Assembly (NCBI GenBank): GCA_030147305.1 | Contig: JASLAE010000086.1 | Coordinates: 1-11,646, forward strand | Origin: Cesiribacter sp. | Lineage (GTDB): Bacteria; Bacteroidota; Bacteroidia; Cytophagales; Cyclobacteriaceae | Direction: 5' to 3' | DNA length: 11,646 nt | Shown: piece after piece, positions 1 to 7,900 of the stretch | Layout: the number at the start of each line of letters is the position of its first letter | Position numbering within the stretch: position 1 is the first letter of the stretch | The notes under the pieces: generated by a model | The model's input: the letters and a program-made list of their open reading frames with translations, nothing else | Told to the model about the DNA's origin: nothing | Databases searched by the model: none | Translations under genes and position numbers: made by a program

Positions 1-2082
1 ATCAAATGCGCGAATCTTGGCATCTTTGGTGGCTGCAATAAATACCAAGCCACCCTTAGTAACCAGGGGTCCGCCGTAATTCTCGGTTCCGGTTGGTGGA
101 ATTCCCTTTTGAGTTAATGCTTCATACTCGCCCAGGGGCACTTTCCAGAGTAATTTGCCGCTGTTTAAATCTATTGCATTAAGGGTACCCCAGGGCGGCT
201 TAATGCCCGGATAGCCTTCTTTATCCAGAAAACGGATGTAACCGGTGGAAATATAAGGAATATCATCCAGGATGTTTTTAGGACCTGCGATATTGTCTGC
301 TTCGGCACCACCTGCTTCCTTAGCTGGCTGGGTGTTAGGAGCGGCTTCCTTTTCTTCAGCATCTACTAGAAAGGCAACAAGCGCCTGGTGCTCCCCTTCC
401 GGTATCTGTTTAAAAGCAGGCATTCTACCTTTTCCACTTTTAATAACGCTACTAACCTGCTCCTCTGTGAGGCGCTGGTTCAACGCTACAAGTGAAGGAA
501 AAGAAGGCGGATTTCCCTCCAGCTCAGGCCCATGGCAGGAGATACAATATTTATTGTAAACCCCTTGGCCGATTCCTTTCAAAGAAAGTTCTTTTCCGGA
601 TGCTTTGGGCACGTCTATCATGGTAAGCGACCAGGGAAGTTCGGTACTGTTTACGTAAAGAATGCCAGCTTCAGGATCGAAAGCGGCCCCACCCCACTCG
701 CCGCCACCATCGAAGCCGGGAAATATCCAGACTCCTTCCTTGCTGGGTGGTGTAAAGCCAGACTTATGTTTAACCTGCCGGTACTTCTCCAGCAGGTATT
801 TGTGAGTTTCGGGACTGAGGTCAGAAACATCTTCTTCCTCGAAGCTTTGCCGGGCAAAAGGCTCGGGCAAAGTAGGAATAGGCTGTGTAGGCCAGGCTTT
901 TTCTCCGGGCAGGTCCGAGGCAGGCACTGGTATTTCTTCAATGGGGAACAGGGGCGCTCCGGTAACCCGATCGAACAGGAACACATACCCGTGCTTGGTG
1001 ATCTGGGCTACCGCATCCACCTTTTTGCCTCCATGGGTAACCGTTACCAGGTTTGGATTGGCCGGCAGGTCCCGGTCCCAGAGGTCGTGATGCACCACCT
1101 GGTAGTGCCACAGATACTTGCCGGTAGCTGCTTCCAGCGCCAGCAGACTGTTGGCATAGAGATTCTGTCCCTTCCGTACCCCACCATAAAGATCGGGCCC
1201 GGCAGAGCCGGTAGGCACATATACAATGCCCCGCTTTTCATCCAGCGACATGCCTGCCCAGTTGTTGGCGCCGCCAATCTTTTGCCAGGCATCGGGATCC
1301 TCCCAGGTTTCATAGCCTTTTTCGCCCGGATGGGGAATGGTATGGAAGATCCAGCGACGCTCGCCTGTGAGCACATCAAAAGCCCTGATGTGGCCTGGAG
1401 CTGCATCTCCATCTTCGGTCAGTCGCATGCCCATGATCAGGAGGTCTTGATAAATTACCCCGGGCGTGGTGCCTGCTACAAAACTGTTTTCGCTTCCCTC
1501 CCGGTCCAGATGTTCCGTAAGGTTTATGTAGCCCTCCATGCCAAAATCCTGCACCAACGATCCGTCTGCTGCATTTATGGCAAAGAGCCTGGGGCCTACA
1601 CTGTAGAAGATTCGCTTGTTTTCTCCTTTCTCATCCTCCCAATACACCACGCCACGGTTTATTTGATGAAACCAGGACATGTTATCATCTGGATTGCTCC
1701 CTTCTTCTGCGGGATCGAACAGCCACTTCTCCTCTCCTGTTGCGGCATCCAGGGCAAATAACTTTAGAAAGGGCGTAGTGCCGTACAACACCCCATCAAC
1801 CATAATAGGATTGCACTGTATTTGAGAATGATTATCCGGATCTTTATCCTGCGAACTGTAACGCCATGCCTCCTGCAATTGGGCAACATTTTCCGTATTG
1901 ATCTGCTCGTTCGAGGAGTAACGGTTCCCCTCTTTTGTGCCGGCATAGGTTCGCCATCCCGTGTAGTCCTCTCCTGCTACTGCCTGCAATGCTCCCTGTT
2001 CTTTATTTGATGATTCACAGCCCCCGAGACTGCTCAGTATCAGCATCAAAAAAAGCAGGCACAGCATCATAACTTTATTCAT
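1..2082 (-). CDS. PQQ-dependent dehydrogenase lipoprotein with inserted cytochrome c domain (3' end missing)
   Basis: Read leftwards from ATG at 2082, the frame stays open for 694 codons to the window edge, so the C-terminus is missing. Residues 1-22 are a lipoprotein signal (hydrophobic core, lipobox LGGC, lipidated Cys22), predicting an anchored, envelope-exposed enzyme. The body is a quinoprotein beta-propeller with repeated blade ends such as LFALDAATGEEKW and LLALEAATGKYLW. The family's active-site segment HHDLWDRDLPA begins near residue 331. A c-type cytochrome domain is inserted late: CISCH at 513-517 covalently binds heme, and Met554 in RMPAF is the likely axial ligand. An Ala/Pro/Glu-rich linker (about 569-600) returns to propeller sequence (PPWGTLNAIDLNSGKLLW). 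Family knowledge: PQQ oxidises a sugar or alcohol and electrons pass to heme, then to the respiratory chain. The substrate cannot be read from sequence; glucose dehydrogenase-like is the closest description. No Shine-Dalgarno precedes the start. Confidence 0.93.
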   Translation of the reverse strand, partial: MNKVMMLCLLFLMLILSSLGGCESSNKEQGALQAVAGEDYTGWRTYAGTKEGNRYSSNEQINTENVAQLQEAWRYSSQDKDPDNHSQIQCNPIMVDGVLYGTTPFLKLFALDAATGEEKWLFDPAEEGSNPDDNMSWFHQINRGVVYWEDEKGENKRIFYSVGPRLFAINAADGSLVQDFGMEGYINLTEHLDREGSENSFVAGTTPGVIYQDLLIMGMRLTEDGDAAPGHIRAFDVLTGERRWIFHTIPHPGEKGYETWEDPDAWQKIGGANNWAGMSLDEKRGIVYVPTGSAGPDLYGGVRKGQNLYANSLLALEAATGKYLWHYQVVHHDLWDRDLPANPNLVTVTHGGKKVDAVAQITKHGYVFLFDRVTGAPLFPIEEIPVPASDLPGEKAWPTQPIPTLPEPFARQSFEEEDVSDLSPETHKYLLEKYRQVKHKSGFTPPSKEGVWIFPGFDGGGEWGGAAFDPEAGILYVNSTELPWSLTMIDVPKASGKELSLKGIGQGVYNKYCISCHGPELEGNPPSFPSLVALNQRLTEEQVSSVIKSGKGRMPAFKQIPEGEHQALVAFLVDAEEKEAAPNTQPAKEAGGAEADNIAGPKNILDDIPYISTGYIRFLDKEGYPGIKPPWGTLNAIDLNSGKLLWKVPLGEYEALTQKGIPPTGTENYGGPLVTKGGLVFIAATKDAKIRAFD

Positions 2083-2339
2083 AAACGACTGCAAAAAAGA
2101 TTAATCCCTGATTATACTCAATCTACCCTACTTTTTAAAAAAGATTTCAAAGCAGTTTAAATGTACCATTGCAGAACTATTTAAAAATGGGTGTTGGCAA
2201 TAACTTTTATCTGGCAACTGTTTCTTACAAACAAAAACAGATGGCTCTCTTTGCCTTCGAATAGCATACCAGTGAATGGCTCCTATGGAAAGAAGGGCAG
2301 TAGAAGCAACCAAAGTTTTAACAAGCAGTTAGTAGAAAT
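2083..2339. other. Divergent intergenic region between PQQ dehydrogenase and TVP38-family gene
   Basis: This 257-base gap lies between two genes pointing away from each other and must hold both promoters. I found no full match to the Bacteroidota TTTG / TAnnTTTG promoter pattern on either strand. The nearest is TAACTTTT at 2201-2208 on the plus strand, without a well-spaced -33 element. A 61-codon minus-strand reading frame here has no recognisable features and is probably chance. Confidence 0.6.
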
Positions 2340-3143
2340 ATGAAAAAACTAGTGCCGACCAAGATTTCCCATTCATCCAGGGCTCGTCTGGAAAACGAGG
2401 CAGAACAGAATAATGAAGGATTCTCGCTTGAAGAGCCGGAAATCACCAGTATACACAAGAGCAAAGCACCGCTCTACATTTCTCTGGGCATCGTAGGCGC
2501 CCTGGTAGCTGCCTATTTTTTGGTGCCGGGTGTGCAGGAATTTCTGCAGGAAGCCTGGGAAGTACTTACCAGTGATGACGAGCAGCGCACCAAACGATGG
2601 GTGAGCAGATTTGGGTGGGTAGGACCCATCATTATTGTGCTGGCCATGATCGCTCAGATGTTTCTCCTGGTTATCCCCACCCCACTCCTGATGATTGTCT
2701 CTATTCTGGCCTTTGGGCCCGTCTGGGGATCATTGATTATACTGGCTGCAGTCTTTTGTGCCTCCACCGTTGGGTATTTTTTAGGGGCTTATCTGGGTCC
2801 TCCCGTTGTAGAGAAGCTGCTAGGCCCTAAAGGAGAAAAGCAGGTAGAGGGTTTTATTGAAGATTATGGCTTCTGGGCAGTTATTGTTACCCGGCTGGCC
2901 CCTTTCCTTTCTAACGATGCAATTTCTTTTGTAGCAGGCATGCTGCACATGGGGTACTGGCGGTTTATTGGAGCTACCCTGCTGGGCATAACACCGCTTA
3001 CTATTTTTATGGCCTGGCTGGGAGAAAACAACGATCGACTTAAAATAGGCCTGATCTGGGCATCTGTTATAAGTATAATTGCCTTTGCAGCCTACGTTTG
3101 GTGGGATAAACACAGAAAGAAAGCAGGAATTAATAGAACTTAA
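2340..3143 (+). CDS. TVP38/TMEM64 (VTT/DedA-like) family inner-membrane protein
   Basis: The 267-residue protein has a charged N-terminal tail of about 42 residues, a first membrane helix near 43-64, then a hydrophobic VTT (SNARE-associated/DedA-like) domain at about 92-230 and a last helix near 236-255. The domain shows the family's re-entrant pattern: VIPTPLLMIV near 111-120, the conserved Arg-Pro segment VTRLAPFLSNDAISFVAG at 183-200, and YWRFIGATLLGITPLTIF at 206-223. Family members are integral membrane proteins linked to lipid movement and membrane homeostasis; the exact function in bacteria is poorly defined, so none is assigned. It is divergently arranged from the dehydrogenase. The start is the first ATG giving a full family-like protein, and no Shine-Dalgarno lies upstream. 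No terminator is seen in the short gap behind it. Confidence 0.88.
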   Translation: MKKLVPTKISHSSRARLENEAEQNNEGFSLEEPEITSIHKSKAPLYISLGIVGALVAAYFLVPGVQEFLQEAWEVLTSDDEQRTKRWVSRFGWVGPIIIVLAMIAQMFLLVIPTPLLMIVSILAFGPVWGSLIILAAVFCASTVGYFLGAYLGPPVVEKLLGPKGEKQVEGFIEDYGFWAVIVTRLAPFLSNDAISFVAGMLHMGYWRFIGATLLGITPLTIFMAWLGENNDRLKIGLIWASVISIIAFAAYVWWDKHRKKAGINRT

Positions 3144-3200
3144 CTCCTTTGTTTCATAATTTAACATTACCCACATAAAACCGGCTTAATTCTTGCCTGC

Positions 3201-3240
3201 TCATAAGAGTTTTCTCAACCAAACATTTTAACTCTTATGA
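3201..3240 (+). promoter_or_regulatory. Inverted repeat that includes the start codon of the outer-membrane-type protein
   Basis: TCATAAGAGTT at 3201-3211 is the exact reverse complement of AACTCTTATGA at 3230-3240, with an 18-base spacer. The ATG of the next gene (3237-3239) lies in the right arm. If transcription starts upstream of 3201, the leader RNA can fold so that the start codon is paired, which would hold back initiation. A DNA-binding site for a dimeric regulator is the alternative. The repeat is directly visible; its function is inferred. Confidence 0.5.
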
Positions 3241-3911
3241 AAAAAGCAACAATTGCTTTCCTGCTGGCCTTTGTGCTGGTGACCCCCACCTTTGCCCAAA
3301 CCGATTCGCTGAGAAGAGAAATTGGTTTTAGTACCCAGATTATTTTTGATAATATTTTTGAATCACAGGGTGCGCCTTTCAACCTGATGTTCAAGAAGCA
3401 AATGAAAGATAACACTTGGATACGATATGGCCTTGAAACACACATTAATTTGGGCAACACTGATCGTGAAGGCGATACACAATACTTTAATACTTCATCT
3501 GAAACTTATGGGGCAGCGGTAAGTCCTTCAATTGGGCTGGAAAAACGTGTACATCTACATGAAAGATGGAAATTTATTTACGGCGCTGATCTCGCAGCCA
3601 GTTACGAATATAGAAAACTAGTTAATCGTTCAACAGACAGCAATTTACCTCCTCAGATATATTATTCAACTGACCAAATTATTCATGGCTATGGAGGTAA
3701 TTTGCGACCCTTCCTTGGTTTACTTTTTAGCCCTGTTAACAGACTTTATATTTCTACAGAAGCTTCTGCCATATTAGGTGGAAATTTTAATAATATAAAA
3801 ATCAATAAATATGAGAATGATATGATTGTCTCAGAGATGAATCAAGATTCAGAGTATTATAATTTCAGCCTCCGTCCAGCCTCCGCCATTTATGTATACT
3901 ACCGTTTTTAA
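3237..3911 (+). CDS. Hypothetical secreted outer-membrane beta-barrel-type protein
   Basis: A 224-residue protein of unrecognised family. Residues 1-20 form a standard signal peptide (MKKATIAFLLAFVLVTPTFA) with cleavage expected before Gln21. The mature part is rich in alternating polar and aromatic residues typical of beta-strands, with many Tyr, Asn and Phe. It ends in YVYYRF, and a terminal aromatic residue is common in proteins inserted by the BAM complex. The size fits a small barrel of about 8-10 strands. I infer an outer-membrane location; no ligand or enzyme motif is visible. The gene is visibly AT-richer than its neighbours, especially towards its 3' end, which could reflect recent acquisition or relaxed constraint. 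It stands alone, with a possible translation-control hairpin over its start codon and its own terminator. Confidence 0.75.
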   Translation: MKKATIAFLLAFVLVTPTFAQTDSLRREIGFSTQIIFDNIFESQGAPFNLMFKKQMKDNTWIRYGLETHINLGNTDREGDTQYFNTSSETYGAAVSPSIGLEKRVHLHERWKFIYGADLAASYEYRKLVNRSTDSNLPPQIYYSTDQIIHGYGGNLRPFLGLLFSPVNRLYISTEASAILGGNFNNIKINKYENDMIVSEMNQDSEYYNFSLRPASAIYVYYRF

Positions 3912-3936
3912 ACAGGCTGTTTAACTAAGTTATTTA

Positions 3937-3970
3937 GGGCAGGGGCAATAATTCCTCTGCCCCTTTTTTT
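3937..3970 (+). terminator. Rho-independent terminator after the outer-membrane-type gene
   Basis: GGGCAGGGG (3937-3945) pairs with CCTCTGCCC (3954-3962), nine pairs including one G-U, with an 8-base loop. One C and then seven T residues (3964-3970) follow. It lies 26 bases past the stop codon and separates this gene from the acyltransferase. Confidence 0.85.
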
Positions 3971-3999
3971 GGTATGCAAGCATACTACTGCTAATTTTA
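3968..3999 (+). promoter_or_regulatory. Possible Bacteroidota-type promoter before the acyltransferase
   Basis: TTTG at 3968-3971 and TAATTTTA at 3992-3999 are 20 bases apart, close to the Bacteroidota TTTG / TAnnTTTG consensus (last base A instead of G). The -33 element would use the end of the preceding terminator's T-run. Transcription would begin at or just after the proposed GTG start codon, which weakens the call. Confidence 0.3.
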
Positions 4000-4002
4000 A
4001 GG

Positions 4003-4794
4003 GTGATCAAAAAGGTAATACACAGAATCTACTCTACCTACTCGCTCTTTATGTTCGGGATGGGCTTTTTGCTGATGCTGCCCTTTTTCCTGCTCATGAT
4101 CTGGATAAAGCCCCTGCAACACTATCTTCGTTTTGCACACTGGACCTGGGCAGCCTTCTTCCTGGGCTTTAGCGGCGTGCCCTGGCGTATTCGCTACCTC
4201 TACCGCCCCAGGGCCAAACAGCAGTATGTAGTCTGTTCCAATCACTTCTCCATTCTGGATATCGTAACGCTAGGCTTTCTGCCCATCAACGCCATTTTTG
4301 TAGGCAAAAGCTCACTGGGCAAAATACCGCTTTTTGGCTACATGTTCAGGAAACTGCACATTACTGTAGACCGCAATTCACTGAAAGACCGCTACCGGGC
4401 CCTGCAAAAATCTATGCAGGCGGTAGACCGGGGGCTAAGCCTGGTGATGTTTCCCGAGGGCGGTGTCCTCACCGATTGCGCCCCAACCATGACCCGTTTT
4501 AAGGAAGGCCCTTTCAGGGTTGCCATAGAAAAACAAATACCATTGCTGCCTGTCACTATTCCCTACAATTGGCTAATTTTACCCGATGACAAGAGCTATC
4601 TGCTCTACCCCAGGACGCTCATCATGGTAGTGCATCCGCCCATTGAAACCAAGGGACTTACGTTGGCAGACATCCCACAGCTTCAACAGCAGATGTACAC
4701 CCTCATTGATACAGAACTGAAGAAGTACAATCGGGATGAAAACAGACAGAGAAGCCCTGCAACAGACTGCACACCTGGCCCGGCCAGAGCCTGA
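4003..4794 (+). CDS. plsC: 1-acyl-sn-glycerol-3-phosphate acyltransferase (PlsC/LPLAT family)
   Basis: The 263-residue protein matches the lysophospholipid acyltransferase family, which moves an acyl chain onto the sn-2 position of lysophosphatidate to make phosphatidate at the inner membrane. A hydrophobic anchor covers about 13-34. The catalytic HX4D motif is NHFSILD (His81, Asp86). The next block spans about 101-124 (GKSSLGKIPLFG, ending TVDR), the substrate-binding FPEGG is at 150-154 and FKEGPFRVAI at 166-175. The start is GTG: the next in-frame ATG (4051) would remove the basic segment before the anchor that relatives usually have. Residues from about 245 onward (Arg/Pro-rich) look unlike the family and are encoded where the gatC remnant begins in another frame, so the true conserved protein ends near 243. 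Other LPLAT substrates, such as ornithine lipid precursors, cannot be excluded. Confidence 0.88.
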   Translation: MIKKVIHRIYSTYSLFMFGMGFLLMLPFFLLMIWIKPLQHYLRFAHWTWAAFFLGFSGVPWRIRYLYRPRAKQQYVVCSNHFSILDIVTLGFLPINAIFVGKSSLGKIPLFGYMFRKLHITVDRNSLKDRYRALQKSMQAVDRGLSLVMFPEGGVLTDCAPTMTRFKEGPFRVAIEKQIPLLPVTIPYNWLILPDDKSYLLYPRTLIMVVHPPIETKGLTLADIPQLQQQMYTLIDTELKKYNRDENRQRSPATDCTPGPARA

Positions 4795-4901
4795 TGAGCA
4801 TAAGGAGGTTGTATCTCAAGCCTCGGCTATCTTTGCAAAGCCTGTTGAAACTGCCTGACCTGGATGCAGATTTCTTTCTTAAACCCAAAGTATTGCATTA
4901 A
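4736..4901 (+). pseudogene. gatC: gatC remnant with central deletion and frame change
   Basis: Frame from ATG 4736 begins MKTDREALQQTAHLAR, the N-terminus typical of GatC (the small subunit of Asp-tRNA(Asn)/Glu-tRNA(Gln) amidotransferase), and runs to TGA at 4856-4858. The +1 frame downstream gives YLKPRLSLQSLLKLPD and then DADFFLKPKVLH, ending with TAA at 4899-4901. This resembles the GatC C-terminus (compare APDHKDGYIRVPSIL in Bacillus GatC, from memory). Both ends are in the right order, but the two parts total about 54 codons against about 95 in intact GatC. Roughly 40 central codons, including the second helix and the NEVDTxxVEP-type segment, are missing, with a frame change near 4795-4810. 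I infer an inactivated gene, or an assembly error. It overlaps the end of plsC by 59 bases and ends nine bases before the next gene. Confidence 0.65.
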
Positions 4902-4910
4902 GCCCTTGTG

Positions 4911-7900
4911 ATGAATCAATTTGCCTACTGGAATAACTGGCCAAAGCCTTACCGGATTCTGTTCCTGATGCTGTTAGTACTGCTTGCTGGCAGCATTCTT
5001 TATTTTATTCTTTCTATTTTCTACGGTGCCGACTTTGTAATAGAATGGATTTTGCACCCTAGCCTGGATCCCATCCAGGTTTCTTTGCCGGCCTGGCAGC
5101 ATCCCCTGCTGGATGTGCAGGTACCTGTAGAAACTTATGTGGTAAAGCAGACCTACTGGGGCAGCAACCTGAGGATAAATTATATTGCGGCTGCCATAAG
5201 CCTGTTTTTCTTTCTGATAGCACTGGCTGTTGCGCTAAGCTGTCTCACCACCCTGAGCCGCCTTTGGTTTATGGTGGGCATTGCTGCTTTTTGTGGGGTT
5301 GTGGTGCTCCTGCGGCTGGAGCAGCTGGGTGTGCTGGGGCGCTTTGATAACACCCCGACGGCGGCTGTGTTTTTACTGCTGCTGCCACTTGCCTACTACT
5401 TCCATGCCATCAGGCCTCAAACAGCTTTTTTGCTCAGGTTGATCGTTTTTACGGGCTTGACTGCTTTGCTGACTGCAGCCATGGGCATGCTGGCAACCGT
5501 ACAGCATCCCATGCTTTATGTGGTTAACTATGGCCTGCCCGCCTGGCTGGGCCTTTCTTTTTTACTCCTGGTGCTGGTAGGGCCCGAGATCATTGCCGGC
5601 ATCCTCTACCTGGTTACGGCTACAGCTACTCCTAACAGCAAGGGCAGCCTGCGGCATTTTACCCTGGCTTCTGGTCTCTACCTGCTTAACCTACTGCTTT
5701 ACTATCTGCAGGAGCGCGAGTATATCGACTGGAACATCTATGTGATTGGCCCCTACTGGATTCTGCTGCTGAGCATCCTTACCGGCCTCTGGACCCTGCG
5801 GCTGCGCAAAGAAACCCTCGGCGGTGTGTTACAGATTGAACCCTACGGCCTTTTTCTGTACCTCTCATTGGCCATGCTTACTTTAAGCACACTGGCCTAT
5901 GCCGCTGCCACAGCCAACGATCCGCTGCTGGAAACCTTTGAAGATGCGATTCTTTATACGCATATAGGCCTGGGTTTTACCCTGCTGCTATACATCATTG
6001 CAAACTTTTATGGCCTCCTGCGGGAAAACCAGCGGGTATACCGGGTACTGTACCGGCCGCAGTTTATGCCCCTGTTTACAGCGCGCCTGGCTGGTCTTAT
6101 TATTGTGGTAGCCTTTTTTGTGGTGCGGGGCAATTATGCCCTGTTTCAAACCATGGCCGGCTATTATAACGGCATTGGCGATGTGTATGCTGCTCAGCAG
6201 GATTTGATTACTTCACAGAATTACTACAAACTGGGCAGCCAGTACCAGTTCCGAAACCATCGCTCTAATTACGCCCTGGCTTCCCTGGCACTAGGTGTAG
6301 AACAGTCCCGGCCGAGCATGCTCTTCCTGAAGGAAGCTGTAGAACGCCAGCCCACCCCCTATGCCTATGCCAACCTGGCTAACCTATACCAGCAGGAGAA
6401 CCTTTTCTTCGATGCTTTATTTACACTAAGGCTAGGCATTAAGCAATTTCCACTGGCAGGGCAATTGTACAACAACCTAGGCCTTGCCTATGGCGCCACG
6501 CAGCTTGCAGACTCTGCTTTTTACTTTCTAAGGGCCGCCGCCGCAGATGATGAAAGCCAGGAAGTTGCCCAGGCCAATATGCTGGGGGTATTAGCGCAGC
6601 GAGGAGTGAAAATTGCACCAGACAGCCTGTTAAGCTGGCATACAAACCAGAACCTGGCCTTGCAAACCAACTTTCTTGCCATGGCCAACCAGTTTGGGTA
6701 TAGGCCGGAAGTAACACATGCACCGCTACAGGTAATGAATACAGACAGCTCTATTCTAGCACCCTTATACATGCTCAACTATGCCCTGCAGGCAAAACAA
6801 GCCGATACTGTGCTACTGAACAGGGTTAATGAGCGCTATCAGCAAGCCAGCTTATCGGCAATGGAAGAACAGTGGGGCCTTGCCTATGCCTTGCTCCTTT
6901 ACCGGCAGCCTAACTATTACGCAGCTTTTGGTACCATGCAGGATCTGGCCGATCGCAGTCAGTTCAATAAAATAACTTACTATAAAATATTGGGCCAGTG
7001 GGCACTGGAGCAAAACGCTCCTCAGCTGGCAGCCGAGTGGTTTGAGCAGGCCTATATGCGCGGCGATGCTACTGCTGGCTTTTACAGAGCCATGGCACTG
7101 GCCGATGCAGGACTTGCAGAAGAAGCTGCTCAACTATGGATGAACCTGCCCGATAGCGCCCTCAATAATGACCTGCGTACGCGAAAATCCCTTGCCATGA
7201 TGGCACTCAGTAACAGCCCATTAGAGGAGCTTCCACAACCGGATGCTATTGCGCCGCTACGGCTGCGGCTTCGGGCAAACTCGCTTATTCCGGCAGAAAC
7301 AAACGCTTTGCTGGCTAACATTGTAAATACGCCGGCAAAAGCAAACACTTTACTCTTTCTGGCGCAAACAGCACTAAAAGAAGAGGACAGGGCAGCTGCA
7401 CAAACCTACCTGCAGCAATTGGATGGGTTACATTCCAGCCTGAGTGGCCGGCAACAGCAGGCAGTACAGGCACTTCGGATTCGCTACAAAATAAATGCAG
7501 GCAGCAAATCGTCGTCGGGCGCAAACCCGGCTAATGAGCTTTTGCAGCTACAACAAGCGGCCGCTGAGCAGCTGGCACAAGGAAATACCGCCGCAGCCCT
7601 GGCGTTGCTTCATCAGGTAGCGGCTGCATCGCCTTTTGAGGAGGCCGCAATCCTGCAGGCTGTTCACCTGCACAATGCCCAAAAACAACCCGACGAAGCT
7701 TATTCCTTGCTGCGCAAAGCCCTGCAACTAAACAAATATGCTGTTCCCCTGCTCGAGGCTTACGCTATGCAAAGCTTGCGACTCGGACTTTCAACTTACA
7801 GTGAGGAAACGCTGGAAATCCTGAAAACAACTGCTCAGCCAAACCGATATATAAATTTTCTAAAAGAATATGCAGACCTCAGGAACTCACTGGAAAACCG

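Noticed and set aside
532..1761. 409-codon open frame on the plus strand across the dehydrogenase gene.
   Set aside because: It is antisense to a clear quinoprotein coding frame, and its translation shows no family features.
2128..2313. 61-codon minus-strand frame in the divergent gap.
   Set aside because: No motif or signal and no clear initiation context; it would also occupy the promoter region of the dehydrogenase.
3144..3200. TTTG at 3148-3151 and TAATTCTTG near 3187-3195 as a promoter for the outer-membrane-type gene.
   Set aside because: The spacing is too long and the -7 element has an extra base relative to the consensus.
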